Source: Streptomyces sp. NBC_00448 (GTDB lineage: Bacteria > Actinomycetota > Actinomycetes > Streptomycetales > Streptomycetaceae). From it: a stretch of DNA of 64,000 bases. The translations under genes and the position numbers were made by a program. Positions 7,557 through 16,133 of the stretch are shown here, one piece after another (the first letter of the stretch is position 1; the number at the start of each line of letters is the position of its first letter). The stretch covers positions 8,673,501 to 8,737,500 of the forward strand of contig NZ_CP107913.1 in the NCBI RefSeq assembly GCF_036014115.1, read 5' to 3'. The notes under the pieces were generated by a model that did no database searches, was not told the origin of the DNA, and was given only the letters and a program-made list of their open reading frames with translations.

Positions 7557-8582
7557 TCACCGCTCGGGCGGGAACTCGCCCGAGCCGCGCTCGATCAACC
7601 GGACCGGCAGCTCGGTCCGGCTCGCCTCGTCCGTCGCGATCCCGTCCAACCGCCGGAACAACTGCTGCGCGGCGACCCGCCCGATGCCCGGCGCGTCCTG
7701 CGCCACCACCGTGATCGCCGGGTCAAGCACATCCGCCAGCTCGAAATCGTCGAACCCGACGAGCGCGATCCGCTCCGGCCGCCCCGCGAGCACGCGCACC
7801 GCGGTGACCGTCACCCGGTTGTTCCCGGCGAAGAGGGCCGTCACCGGCTCCACCCCGTTCAGCATCGCGTCGAGCGCCGCCTCGACCCGCTCCGGCGTGG
7901 TCGGCCCCATGGCGTACCACTCGGGCCGTACGGTCAGCCCGGCCGCCGCCATCGCCTCGCGGTACCCCCGCAGCCGTTCACCCGCGGTGTGGATGCCGGG
8001 CTGGTCGCCGATGAACCCGATCCGCCGGTGGCCGTGCGCGATCAGATGCGCGACGCCCTCCCGCGTACCGCCCGCGTTGTCCGTGAGCACCACGTCCGCG
8101 TCCAGCCGCCCGGCCGGCCGGTCCACGAAGACCGTCGCGACCCCGGCCGCGATCTCCGGCAGGAGGTAGCGGTGGTCGTCCCCGGCCGGCACCACGACCA
8201 GCCCGTCCACCCGCCGCGCGCAGAACGCCAGCACGAGCTCCTGCTCCCTGCGCGGGTCCTCCGCGCTGGACCCGGTGAACAGCAGCGCGCCGTGCGAGCG
8301 CGCCACGTCCTCCACGGCCCGGCTGAGCGCCGCGTAGAAGGGGTCCGCGAGGTCCTCCAGCACCAGGCCGACGCTCGCCGTACGCCGCGTCCGCAGCAGT
8401 CGCGCGCTGTCGTTGCGCCGGAACCCCAGCGCGTCGATGGCGGCCTGAACGCGGGCGGCGGTATCAGGTGTCACGCCGGGTTCCTCGTTCACCACCCGCG
8501 ACACCGTCTTGAGGCCGACGCCCGCCCGCGCGGCGACATCCTTCATCGTGGGCCGGGGGGTACGTCCTGGTGTTTGGGTCAC
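7557..8582 (-). CDS. LacI-family transcriptional regulator
   Basis: A 341-residue LacI/GalR repressor. The N-terminal helix-turn-helix is TMKDVAARAGVGLKTVSRVVN (about residues 12-32), followed by the hinge helix and a periplasmic-binding-protein-like sugar-sensing core (ASVGLVLEDLADPFYAAL, VDGLVVVPAG, GHRRIGFIGDQPG, RIALVGFDDFELADV). GTG at 8582 is used; the family core begins a few residues in. It is divergent from a ROK kinase, and a perfect 12-base palindrome typical of LacI operators lies 30 bases upstream, so it probably represses itself and the ROK gene in response to a sugar. Confidence 0.9.
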   Translation of the reverse strand: MTQTPGRTPRPTMKDVAARAGVGLKTVSRVVNEEPGVTPDTAARVQAAIDALGFRRNDSARLLRTRRTASVGLVLEDLADPFYAALSRAVEDVARSHGALLFTGSSAEDPRREQELVLAFCARRVDGLVVVPAGDDHRYLLPEIAAGVATVFVDRPAGRLDADVVLTDNAGGTREGVAHLIAHGHRRIGFIGDQPGIHTAGERLRGYREAMAAAGLTVRPEWYAMGPTTPERVEAALDAMLNGVEPVTALFAGNNRVTVTAVRVLAGRPERIALVGFDDFELADVLDPAITVVAQDAPGIGRVAAQQLFRRLDGIATDEASRTELPVRLIERGSGEFPPER

Positions 8583-8611
8583 GGTCGTAGTATTCCCTGC
8601 GACAAGAGATG

Positions 8612-8623
8612 GACAACGTTGTC
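8612..8623. promoter_or_regulatory. LacI-type operator GACAACGTTGTC
   Basis: A perfect 12-base palindrome with a central CG lies 30 bases upstream of the lacI-family start in the 365-base divergent gap (8583-8947). Centre and arms match the general LacI/GalR operator form used in Streptomyces. The rest of the gap, apart from an A+C-rich stretch and the AAGGAGA ribosome site at 8931, shows nothing I can name. Confidence 0.7.
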
Positions 8624-8947
8624 ACGATCAGGCGAGACTACCCTCGTCCGCACCCTTGTCGATACGGCCCCTACAACCCACGTAGTACGAACGCCCAGCG
8701 ACCGAATATCTACGCTCCGCGCACATCCGACCGCCACAGAACGTACACAGAACGCAGGAAGGGACAGACCGCAGTGGGGACCGAGTGCCGACCGCGGTCC
8801 GCCGCTCGCCGACCACACGCACCACGCATCACGCCCCCGTTCACTCCCGCCACACCCGCCCCCACGACCCCCCCACACACACGACGCATGACGAAGCGCC
8901 CACCGCGGGCACGACGCACGCACAACGCACAAGGAGACGCCGCAGCG

Positions 8948-9913
8948 ATGCACCCTGACAGCGCGACCGGTCCGATCGTGGCCGCACTGGACATCGGCGG
9001 CACCAAGATCGCCGGGGCCCTCATCGACGCCGAGGGGCGGTTGCTGGCGCGCGCGCTGCGCCCGACGCCCGGCAGCGCGGACGGCGAGCGGGTGATGGCC
9101 GCGGTCGACGAGGTGCTCGCCGAACTGCGCGCCGCCCCGCACTGGCCCGGGGCCGTCGCGGTCGGCATCGGCAGCGCCGGTCCGGTGGACGCGGCGCAGG
9201 GCACCGTCAGCCCGGTCAACGTGCCCGGCTGGCGCGACTTCCCGCTCGTACCGCGGGTCTCGGCGGCGGCCGGCGGCCTGCCCGTCGTACTGACCGGCGA
9301 CGGTGTCGCGATGACCGCCGCCGAGCACTGGCAGGGCGCGGCCCGCGGCTACGACAACGCGCTGTGCATGGTGGTGTCCACCGGTGTCGGCGGCGGTCTG
9401 GTGCTCGGCGGTGCCCTCCTGCCCGGGCCGACCGGCAACGCCGGGCACATCGGGCACATCAGCGTGGACCTCGACGGCGACCCGTGCCCGTGCGGGTCGC
9501 GCGGCTGCGTGGAGCGGATCGCCAGCGGCCCCAACATCGCCCGGCGCGCGGTCGAGGAGGGCTGGCGGCCGCCGGCCGGCGCGCAGCCGACCGCCGCCGC
9601 GGTCGCCGCGTCCGCCCGCCAGGGCGACCCGGTCGCCCTGGCGTCGTTCGACCGCGCCGCCCAGGCCCTCGCCGCCGCCATCGCGGCGACCGCCACGCTC
9701 GTCGAGATCCACGTCGCCGTGATCGGCGGCGGTGTCTCGGCGGCCGGGCCGCTGCTCTTCGACCCGCTGCGCGAGCATCTGTCCCGCTACGCCACGCTGT
9801 CCTTCGCGGCGGGTGTCGACGTGGTGCCCGCGAAGCTCGGCACCGACGCGGGACTGGTCGGGGCCGCCGCGGCCGCCGCGCAGGCGCTGCAGCTCTTCCC
9901 CACCACCGCGTAG
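8948..9913 (+). CDS. ROK-family sugar kinase
   Basis: A 321-residue ROK kinase of glucokinase or N-acetylmannosamine-kinase type, phosphorylating a hexose or amino sugar with ATP. The phosphate-binding loop DIGGTK lies at residues 15-20. Zn-binding ROK motif PCPCGSRGCVE follows GNAGHIGHISV, whose histidine contributes to substrate and metal binding, and the second ATP loop is VIGGGVSAAG. ATG at 8948 has AAGGAGA 11 bases upstream. No N-terminal DNA-binding domain is present, so it is an enzyme rather than a regulator. The divergent LacI gene suggests control by its sugar. Substrate cannot be assigned. Confidence 0.87.
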   Translation: MHPDSATGPIVAALDIGGTKIAGALIDAEGRLLARALRPTPGSADGERVMAAVDEVLAELRAAPHWPGAVAVGIGSAGPVDAAQGTVSPVNVPGWRDFPLVPRVSAAAGGLPVVLTGDGVAMTAAEHWQGAARGYDNALCMVVSTGVGGGLVLGGALLPGPTGNAGHIGHISVDLDGDPCPCGSRGCVERIASGPNIARRAVEEGWRPPAGAQPTAAAVAASARQGDPVALASFDRAAQALAAAIAATATLVEIHVAVIGGGVSAAGPLLFDPLREHLSRYATLSFAAGVDVVPAKLGTDAGLVGAAAAAAQALQLFPTTA

Positions 9914-9921
9914 GCTCCGTC

Positions 9922-9985
9922 CCGGACTTCGGTCCCGGACTTCGGTCCCGGATTGCGGTTCCGGGCTTCGGTTCCGGACTTCACG
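9922..9985 (+). repeat. Short tandem repeats (TTCGGTCCCGGAC-like)
   Basis: About five imperfect copies of a 12-13-base unit, CGGACTTCGGTCC or CGGGCTTCGGTTC, follow the ROK kinase stop. They are non-coding in any convincing frame and look like slippage-generated spacer DNA. Confidence 0.6.
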
Positions 9986-10008
9986 GGAGGGCGTCGTGGA
10001 CGGGTGTC

Positions 10009-10409
10009 ATGGCCGGGCGTGAGGCGGTCGTCGCGGTCCTGCCGCGGGCCGGGCGGGTGCTGGTGATCAGACGGGGGCCCGGCGCCCGTATGCCGGCTAC
10101 TGGGCGCCGCCGAGCGGCACGCTCGAACCGGGTGAGAGCCAGCAGGACGCGCTCGTCCGCGAGATGCGCGAGGAGGTCGGCCTCACGGTCGCCCCGGCCG
10201 CGAAGGTCTGGGAGTCGCGGGCCGCGGACGGCGTGTTCCTGCTGCACTGGTGGACCGCCCGCGTCGATGACGGCGAGGTCGTCCCCGACCCTCGCGAGGT
10301 CGTCGAGGTCCGCTGGGTGACGCCGCGCGAGTTCCTCACCCTCACCCCGGTCTTCCCCGGCGATCGCGAGTTCTTCGGCCACATCCTCCCGTCCGTCCGC
10401 ACTCCCTGA
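10009..10409 (+). pseudogene. NUDIX hydrolase gene with a 1-base frameshift
   Basis: The frame from ATG 10009 reads MAGREAVVAVLPRAGRVLVIRRGPGAR and then leaves NUDIX-like sequence. From base 10089 another frame continues YAGYWAPPSGTLEPGES and contains a complete NUDIX box (Gly, Glu, then REMREEVG) through to 10409. One missing base near 10086-10089 (GCCCGTATG) rejoins both halves into a normal protein of about 133 residues. Either the gene is recently inactivated or the sequence has an indel error. NUDIX enzymes hydrolyse nucleoside diphosphate derivatives. GTAC-rich tandem repeats follow. Confidence 0.75.
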
Positions 10410-10438
10410 CGGGGAGGCGACCCGCGAGCCTCTCGTGC

Positions 10439-10539
10439 GCGCCGACCCGCGCGCCGCCCGTACGCGCCGCCCGTACGCGCCGCCCGTACGCGCCGACCCG
10501 CGCGCCGCCCGTACGCGCCGCCCGTACGCGCCGACCCGC
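10439..10539 (+). repeat. Tandem repeat of 12- and 13-base units
   Basis: Eight consecutive units tile this block exactly: A-BBB-A-BB-A, where A is GCGCCGACCCGC (12 bases) and B is GCGCCGCCCGTAC (13 bases). There is no spacer between units, which excludes a CRISPR array. The block lies between the broken NUDIX gene and the LuxR-type regulator. Confidence 0.9.
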
Positions 10540-10663
10540 GCGCGGCGGGCAGGACGCGGGCGTCGCCGGCGCGGGGGCGAGGATACGGACCCGGCATACT
10601 GTTTCCCCGCCACTGCGGAGAACCGGTTGCGGGCGATGACACGGCAAGACAGCAGGGGGGCCG

Positions 10664-11716
10664 ATGGAGGACGACGAGAAGTACGCACTCTCCGCCTATC
10701 AGGTGTTGCGGACCGTGGGTAAGGCGGCGGTGGTCGACCTGCCCGCCGAGACGGGACTCGATCTCGATCAGGTGGAGCGCGGCATACGGCAGTTGCGCCG
10801 GCTGGGCCTGGTACGTGACGTGCAGGAGTCGATCGAGCCCGTCGAAGCCAACGCGGCGCTGCTCGGGAAGGCGCAGGCCCACCAGGCGACTGCCGCAGCG
10901 CACGCGGCGAGCGTCAGCGACCTGGAGCAGCTCGCGCACGTGCTGCTGACGCTCTATCAACCTCCCCTTTCGCCGGACACGCTCCAAGCCGAAGTGGAGC
11001 TGATCACCGATCCGAAGCAGAAGGACCGCAGGTTGCAGGAGCTTGCGACCGCGATCAAGGTGAGTTGTGACGCGTTGCACCCCGGCGCCATGCCGTCGAT
11101 GGAGGTGCTCAACCGCTCGCTGGCCCAGGACAGGGCGCTCGTCGCACGGGGGGTGCGGTGCCGGGCGATCTACCGGCAGGCGCTGCTCGAGACTCCCAAG
11201 CACGCGCGCTATCTGCACGACCTCGCGCAGGCCGGCGTCGAGGTCCGGCTGATCGACCACGCGGTCTACGACCTGCTCGTGCTCGACGGCCTGATCGCCT
11301 TCAACCCGGCCGCCGCGGGCACGGGTTCGCGGGCCGTGATCCTGCTGCACGGCTCGGCCCTGGTCAGCGCCCAGGTGGCGCTCTACGAGGACTACTGGCT
11401 GCGTGCGGTGCCCTACCATCGGGCGGTCGCCCAGTCCGAGCGGACCGCGCTCAGCGCCCAGGAGCGGGTGGTCGTACGGCTCATGGCCAGCGGTCTCAGC
11501 GACGACCAGATCGCCCGCAAGCTCGGTGTGCACCGCCGGACCGTGCAGCGCGCGGTGGCCAAGCTCATGGAGCGGCTGAACGCGACCAGCCGCTTCGAGG
11601 CCGGTCTGAAACTGGCCCGCGTCATGGGCGCTGACGGGGACTCGGTGGGGCTGGCGCCGAGCCACACGGTGCCGTCGCCGCGGCCCGCGCGGCCGGTGCC
11701 TCCGCGCGTCTCCTGA
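10664..11716 (+). CDS. LuxR-type regulator with N-terminal winged-helix (TrmB-like) region
   Basis: A 350-residue DNA-binding protein. Residues 1-50 look like a small winged helix (AYQVLRTVGKAAVVDLPAETGLDLDQVERGIRQL). The C-terminus carries a LuxR/GerE helix-turn-helix: LSAQERVVVRLMASGLSDDQIARKLGVHRRTVQRAVAKLMERL, about residues 263-305. The middle (VLNRSLAQDRALVARGVRCRAIYR, GVEVRLIDHAVYDLLVLDG) resembles the HTH/PLD-like sensory core of related Streptomyces regulators. ATG at 10664 is preceded by AGGGGGG. It ends in a Pro-rich tail. The downstream TetR relic suggests a rearranged neighbourhood. The target is unknown. Confidence 0.8.
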   Translation: MEDDEKYALSAYQVLRTVGKAAVVDLPAETGLDLDQVERGIRQLRRLGLVRDVQESIEPVEANAALLGKAQAHQATAAAHAASVSDLEQLAHVLLTLYQPPLSPDTLQAEVELITDPKQKDRRLQELATAIKVSCDALHPGAMPSMEVLNRSLAQDRALVARGVRCRAIYRQALLETPKHARYLHDLAQAGVEVRLIDHAVYDLLVLDGLIAFNPAAAGTGSRAVILLHGSALVSAQVALYEDYWLRAVPYHRAVAQSERTALSAQERVVVRLMASGLSDDQIARKLGVHRRTVQRAVAKLMERLNATSRFEAGLKLARVMGADGDSVGLAPSHTVPSPRPARPVPPRVS

Positions 11717-11717
11717 G

Positions 11718-12025
11718 CGGTTTCCGCCCGCGCTGGGCGTGCCCGAGGGCGGCTGGTCCACGGCGACCTCGGTGCTGGTGCACTACATCCTCGGTGCCGC
11801 CGGCCGGAACGCCGCGAACAGCGCGAGCGCCCGCACGTTCGGCCCGACATGGACCGCGCCACGTTCCTCGACAGCGTGGCGAAGGCTGGGAGGCGCTGGA
11901 CCCGGAGAAGTATCCGCTCACGCGAACCGGTCGCGGATCAGCCGCGCGAGCACGACGACGGCGAGCAGTTCCCGGCCGGGGTCGATCTCGTCCTCGCCGG
12001 TGTCGGGCCGGCCGCCTCGCGCTGA
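11718..12025 (+). pseudogene. Decayed TetR-family regulator (C-terminal domain only)
   Basis: This 412-base gap (11717-12128) holds the remains of a TetR C-terminal domain spread over three frames: FPPALGVPEGGWSTATSVLV onward to SARTFGP, then DMDRATFLDSVA, then EGWEALDPEKYPLTRT, then VADQPREHDDGEQF through VDLVLAGV to a stop at 12025. The pieces join in order to give the usual TetR_C sequence. At least three indels near 11848, 11880 and 11929 separate the frames, and the DNA-binding N-terminus is missing. It overlaps nothing functional and is clearly a dead gene. Confidence 0.75.
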
Positions 12026-12128
12026 CCGGGCGGCCCCGGCCGTGTTTCACGAGCCGCCGGGTGCGTACGGAAGGTCGCTGACGTTCAGTCGCTGACGTTC
12101 ATGGGACAGGCGTTCATGCGGCGGGAGT

Positions 12129-12782
12129 TCACGGGGCGGGCGTGAAGAGCTTCCAGTTCCCCTCGGAGACGACGTCCACGGCGCCGCCGTCCACCTTGAC
12201 GGCGGTGGCGTCGTCGATCGCGTACGCCGGCCCCGCGATCTCGGCCGCCCAACTCTCCGCCGCGGCCATGGTGTTCTCCGGCAGCTCCGCGCGGTTCAGG
12301 TGCGGGAAGATCGAGAAGTCGACCAACCCGAGCGTGCGGTCGTCACCGGTGGGCGGCATCCAGTCGTCCAAGTCCCGCACGACGCGGGGGGTCAGCGCCA
12401 GGCTCCCGGCGCTGATTCCCACGTAGACCGTCTCGGGCAGCGACGGCAGGAGGTCGGCCAGCCCGGACTCCCGCATCCAGTGGCTCAGGTACAGGGTGTC
12501 GCCGCCGTTCACCAGCAGGACGTCGGCCGCTCGGACCCACCGCACCCAGCGCTCCCGGTCGATGCTGGGCAGCGCGGTGAGCTCCAGCACCCCCACGGAC
12601 CTCCACCCCAGATCGGCCCCGCGGAGGAAGCGCCAGGGCCCGACCGGTCCGAAGGAACTCCCGTACCCCGCGGTGGGGATGCACAGGGCGTGGGCCTCGG
12701 CGATCGGTTTGCCCAGGAGGTCGACCAGCGCGTCCCGGATGCTCTGGTTGGTGACGCCGGCGGAGGTGAGAAGAAGCCGCAT
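12129..12782 (-). CDS. Peptidase S51 (dipeptidase E-like) family protein
   Basis: A 217-residue protein with a class-I glutamine-amidotransferase-like fold. Peptidase E cleaves Asp-X dipeptides. The nucleophile elbow is GISAGS, preceded by LLVNGGDTLYLSHWM, and a His that could complete the triad lies in FSIFPHLNR. ATG at 12782 gives the family start MRLLLTSAGV; a longer frame back to 12809 adds nothing family-like. It is read towards the TetR relic and stands alone. The general fold is firm; true dipeptidase activity is inferred. Confidence 0.8.
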   Translation of the reverse strand: MRLLLTSAGVTNQSIRDALVDLLGKPIAEAHALCIPTAGYGSSFGPVGPWRFLRGADLGWRSVGVLELTALPSIDRERWVRWVRAADVLLVNGGDTLYLSHWMRESGLADLLPSLPETVYVGISAGSLALTPRVVRDLDDWMPPTGDDRTLGLVDFSIFPHLNRAELPENTMAAAESWAAEIAGPAYAIDDATAVKVDGGAVDVVSEGNWKLFTPAP

Positions 12783-12945
12783 GATGTCCGCCCCCAACTG
12801 GCCGCACAACGGAAGTGGTCGACACCGTACCGCCCCGTCGGACCTCGATGGGCCATGTCCGGGGCGGCCGAGGCGGCCGCGTCCGAGGCCGTCGCCGGGT
12901 TGCGTACCGACGGCCCTCCACCCGCGGTCCGGGGCACGTGGCCGC

Positions 12946-14172
12946 TCAGCCGCCGAGCGCGCTCAAAGGGTCGTCCAGGACCGGTTGCCAGGCGAGTTCG
13001 GCGGCGCCGACGAGGCTGTTGTGGTTCAGCGCGCACGCCAGCAGCGGCACGCTTCCGCTGCGCCCCCACAGGCTGCGGTCGGCGACGACCGCGCGCAGCC
13101 GGTCGGGGTCGGCGTCCAGCAGGTGGCCGTGCAGGCCGCCGAGCAGGATGCGGTCGGGGTTGAGCACGTTGACGAGTCCGGCCAGGCCGGTGCCGAGCCG
13201 GTCGATGAGGATATGGGCGGCGCGGCGCACGGACGGGTCGTCGTACTCGGTGCGCAGCAGGTCGCGGGACTGCTCCAGCAGCGAGATCTCCGGGCCCGCC
13301 GGGCGTCCGGCGGCCTCGATGAAGGCGAGCGGGTCCGCCTCGACGTCGAGGCAGCCGCGGGAGCCGCAGTGGCAGGGCCGCCCGTCCGGCCGGACGGTCA
13401 GGTGGCCGACCTCCAGGGCCAGCCCCGCGCTGCCGGTGTGCAGGCGGCCGTCGAGCACGAGGGCGCCGCCGACCCCGCGGTGGCCGGAGGCGACCACCAG
13501 CAGGTGCTGGGCGTCGCGGCCGGCCCCGTGGCGGTGTTCGGCGAGCGCGGCCACGTTGACGTCGTTGCCCACGAAGCAGGGCACCGGGCGCCCGCCGGGA
13601 CCGGTGATACCGGCCCTGGCCACCTGCTCGGTGAACACCCGCAGCACGGGCGCGCCGGCCGGCCAGGCCAGGTGCAGCGGGTTGAGCGCGGTGCCCTCGG
13701 GCTCGGCGACCGCGGACGGCACCGCGAGCCCGGCGCCGACGCACTCCCGCCTGTGGGCGCGCAGCAGCTCCGCGCCGGCCGCCACCACCTCGCCGAGTAC
13801 GTGCGCGGGGTCGGCCGGGACCGTCATGCAGCCGGGCGCGGTCGCCACCGTCTCACCGCCGAGGCCGACCAGCGCGGCGCGGAAGCCGTCGGCGTGCACC
13901 TGCGCGGCGAGCGCGACCGGTCCTTCGGGGGCCACCTCCAGCCGGTGGGAGGGGCGACCCTGCGCGCCGGAGGGCCCGGTCGGCCGGGTGTCGACCCGGA
14001 TCAGGCCGAGCGCCTCGAGTTCGGCCGCCACCGCCCCGGCGGTGGCGCGGGTCACACCCAGTTCCGCGGTGAGCAGGGCGCGGGTCGGCGCGCGGCCGGT
14101 GTGTACCAGGCCGAGCGCTGGACCGAGCGCGCCTCGGCCGCGCTCAAGCCTTGTCCGAATCTGTGTCACCAC
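12946..14172 (-). CDS. ROK-family transcriptional regulator (NagC/XylR type)
   Basis: A 408-residue ROK protein with an N-terminal winged helix (GRAPTRALLTAELGVTRATAGAVAAELEALGLI, about residues 26-58) and a sugar-kinase-like C-terminal domain with Zn motif CHCGSRGCLD. Canonical kinase loops are altered (VVASGHRGVGGALVLDG), as expected for a regulator. Two adjacent GTG codons (14172 and 14169) can start it. It is divergent from an MFS transporter only about 14 bases away, so binding near its own promoter should also affect the transporter. Confidence 0.85.
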   Translation of the reverse strand: MVTQIRTRLERGRGALGPALGLVHTGRAPTRALLTAELGVTRATAGAVAAELEALGLIRVDTRPTGPSGAQGRPSHRLEVAPEGPVALAAQVHADGFRAALVGLGGETVATAPGCMTVPADPAHVLGEVVAAGAELLRAHRRECVGAGLAVPSAVAEPEGTALNPLHLAWPAGAPVLRVFTEQVARAGITGPGGRPVPCFVGNDVNVAALAEHRHGAGRDAQHLLVVASGHRGVGGALVLDGRLHTGSAGLALEVGHLTVRPDGRPCHCGSRGCLDVEADPLAFIEAAGRPAGPEISLLEQSRDLLRTEYDDPSVRRAAHILIDRLGTGLAGLVNVLNPDRILLGGLHGHLLDADPDRLRAVVADRSLWGRSGSVPLLACALNHNSLVGAAELAWQPVLDDPLSALGG

Positions 14173-14186
14173 TCTATTCTCACTTT

Positions 14187-15557
14187 GTGCCGACGTTGAA
14201 CAAAATAGGGACGGCGCTGTCCCGATCCCACCACACATTCGCCGCCGACCCGGCCCTGCGCGCGCTGCGCGTCGCGTTGACGGTCTTCTTCGCCGTTGAC
14301 GGGTTCCTGTTCGCCGGGTGGGTGGTGCGCATCCCTGCCATCAAGGCCCAGGTCGGCGCGTCCGCCGGGCAGTTGGGGCTCGCGCTGCTGGGCGTGTCGG
14401 TCGGGGCGATCGCCACGATGGTGCTCACCGGCCGGCTGTGCCGCACCTTCGGGAACGAGCGGGTGACCGTCGTGACCGCGGCCATGCTGGCGGTCAGCGT
14501 GGCCCTGCCGCCGCGTACCCATTCGGCCCTCGCCCTCGGCCTGGTGCTGCTGTTCTTCGGCGCGTCCTACGGCGGCCTCAACGTCGCGATGAACAGCGTC
14601 GCCGTCGACCTGGTCGCCGCGCTGCGCCGCCCGGTGATGTCCAGTTTCCACGCCGCCTACAGCATGGGCGGTCTGCTCGGCGCGGGTATCGGCGGGCTGC
14701 TGGCGTCGCACCTGTCGCCCGCCACCCATCTGATGCTGCTCACGCCGATCGGCCTGTTGACGGTGCTGTTCGCGGGGCGGGTGCTGGTGGCGCATCCGCT
14801 CAGCCGCGGGGGCGTACGGGGTCCCGCGGCGCGGGAGGAGGGCGGGGCGGGTGCGGGTGCCGAGGCCGGAAGGGGTGCCGAGGCCGGCGCTGGGGCCGGG
14901 GCCGACCTGGAGCGTACGACGCCGGCGCCGGACGGGACGGCGCCCGCCGGGAAGGCACCCGCCGGGAAGGCGCCGGACGGGAAGCGGGGACCCGCCGGCC
15001 ACCGTACGACCCTGCTGGTCGCCGTGTTCGGCATGATCGCGGGCTGCTCGGCGTACGGCGAGGGCGCGCTCGCCGAGTGGGGCGCGCTGCACATCCAGCA
15101 GGACCTGCACAACGGGCCCGGGATCGCGGCGGCCGGCTACGCCTGCGTCACCTCGGCGATGACCATCGGGCGGCTGACCGGCGCCGCGCTGATCACCCGG
15201 CTCGGGCAGAGCCGCGCGCTGGTGTTCGGCGGGTTGACCGCGTGCGGCGGGATGCTGCTGGGCGCGCTCGCGCCGTTCACCGCGCTGGTGATGGTCGGCT
15301 TCGCGCTGACCGGCCTCGGCCTGGCGAACCTCTTCCCGACCGCCATCGCACGCGCCGGCGCGCTGACCGGTCCGAGCGGAGTGGCCGCCGCCTCCACGCT
15401 CGGCTACGGCGGGATGCTGCTCGGCCCGCCCGCGATCGGCTTCCTCACCGACGCGGTCGGCCTGCCCACCGCGCTGACCACGGTCTCCGCGCTCGCCGCC
15501 GTCGCCGCGGTGATCGCCTGGTCGGTACGGCACACCTCACCGCCCCGGTCGGCTTGA
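14187..15557 (+). CDS. MFS transporter
   Basis: A roughly 456-residue major facilitator with about 12 membrane segments, related to YbjJ-like and sugar-efflux-type MFS proteins (FFAVDGFLFAGWVVRIPAIKAQ, GVSVGAIATMVLTGRLCRTFG, AFGASYGGLN-like segment, FLTDAVGLPTAL). A hydrophilic Gly/Ala/Lys-rich insert of about 55 residues with APAGKAPAGK repeats fills the central cytoplasmic loop between the two bundles. The start is uncertain: GTG 14187 is taken, but TTG 14151 and TTG 14196 are possible and none has a ribosome site. Divergence from a ROK regulator suggests a sugar-responsive role. Confidence 0.8.
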   Translation: MPTLNKIGTALSRSHHTFAADPALRALRVALTVFFAVDGFLFAGWVVRIPAIKAQVGASAGQLGLALLGVSVGAIATMVLTGRLCRTFGNERVTVVTAAMLAVSVALPPRTHSALALGLVLLFFGASYGGLNVAMNSVAVDLVAALRRPVMSSFHAAYSMGGLLGAGIGGLLASHLSPATHLMLLTPIGLLTVLFAGRVLVAHPLSRGGVRGPAAREEGGAGAGAEAGRGAEAGAGAGADLERTTPAPDGTAPAGKAPAGKAPDGKRGPAGHRTTLLVAVFGMIAGCSAYGEGALAEWGALHIQQDLHNGPGIAAAGYACVTSAMTIGRLTGAALITRLGQSRALVFGGLTACGGMLLGALAPFTALVMVGFALTGLGLANLFPTAIARAGALTGPSGVAAASTLGYGGMLLGPPAIGFLTDAVGLPTALTTVSALAAVAAVIAWSVRHTSPPRSA

Positions 15558-15710
15558 CGTACATCACAGGCGCGCGAACGGCGTCGAGGCGGCATGCTGG
15601 TGGCCCCGCGGAACGTCGCGGTGGCGTAAGGCCGCTGCGGCCTGTCGCCGCCGGTACGAGCCCGCAGGTGCCCCCGCGCGGGGGCCCCGTACGCACCGCA
15701 GGAGGAGCCG

Positions 15711-16103
15711 ATGCGCATGCTGCCCTGGGCCGGCCGTACCGCCCGTACGGTTCGTGCCGGCCGTACCGCCCGTGCCGCTCGTGTCGTGGCCGGTGAGCGG
15801 GCCGCGCGGATCTATCTGGGCGTGGTCGCGGTGTGCCTGCTGCTGACGCTGCTGCAGACCGCGATCGCGGGCGGCCCGGCGCTGTCGTTCAGCGGGGTGC
15901 TGCTCGAACTGGCGACGCTGCCCTGGACACCGGCGCTGTGGCGGCTGTTCGCGGCCGTCGGCGGGCTGGACGTGTCGTCGGCCGCGAGCGGGTGGACCGG
16001 CTGGACGCTGACCGTGATCGCCGCGGTCGTCGCGGCGGACTTGGACGCCGTGCTGATCGGTTACGGGGTGCGCGCCGCCCGGCGCCGTGTCGCCGCACGT
16101 TGA
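15711..16103 (+). CDS. Small membrane protein, SCO4225-like
   Basis: A 130-residue protein with an Arg/Ala-rich N-terminus and three hydrophobic segments (IYLGVVAVCLLLTLLQTAIAG, SFSGVLLELATLPWTPALWRLF, WTLTVIAAVVAADLDAVLIGY). The order resembles the SCO4225 family of Streptomyces membrane proteins, whose function is unknown. A strong AGGAGGAG ribosome site precedes ATG 15711. Its stop overlaps the -35 box of the next gene. Confidence 0.6.
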   Translation: MRMLPWAGRTARTVRAGRTARAARVVAGERAARIYLGVVAVCLLLTLLQTAIAGGPALSFSGVLLELATLPWTPALWRLFAAVGGLDVSSAASGWTGWTLTVIAAVVAADLDAVLIGYGVRAARRRVAAR

Positions 16104-16127
16104 CCGGTGCCGCCGACCCGGCACAAT
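16100..16127 (+). promoter_or_regulatory. Leaderless promoter for the mycothiol isomerase-like gene
   Basis: TTGACC (16100-16105), 16 bases, then CACAAT (16122-16127) and six bases to ATG 16134. The predicted transcription start coincides with the start codon and no ribosome site is present, so the mRNA is probably leaderless. The first position of the -10 is C rather than T. Confidence 0.55.
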
Positions 16128-16133
16128 TCCCCT

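Noticed and set aside
8628..8825. Cys/Arg-rich short frame on the minus strand in the LacI/ROK gap
   Set aside because: It overlaps the operator region, has no ribosome site and no family-like sequence.
10439..10539. CRISPR array
   Set aside because: Units are 12-13 bases, directly adjacent and without unique spacers; no cas gene is near.
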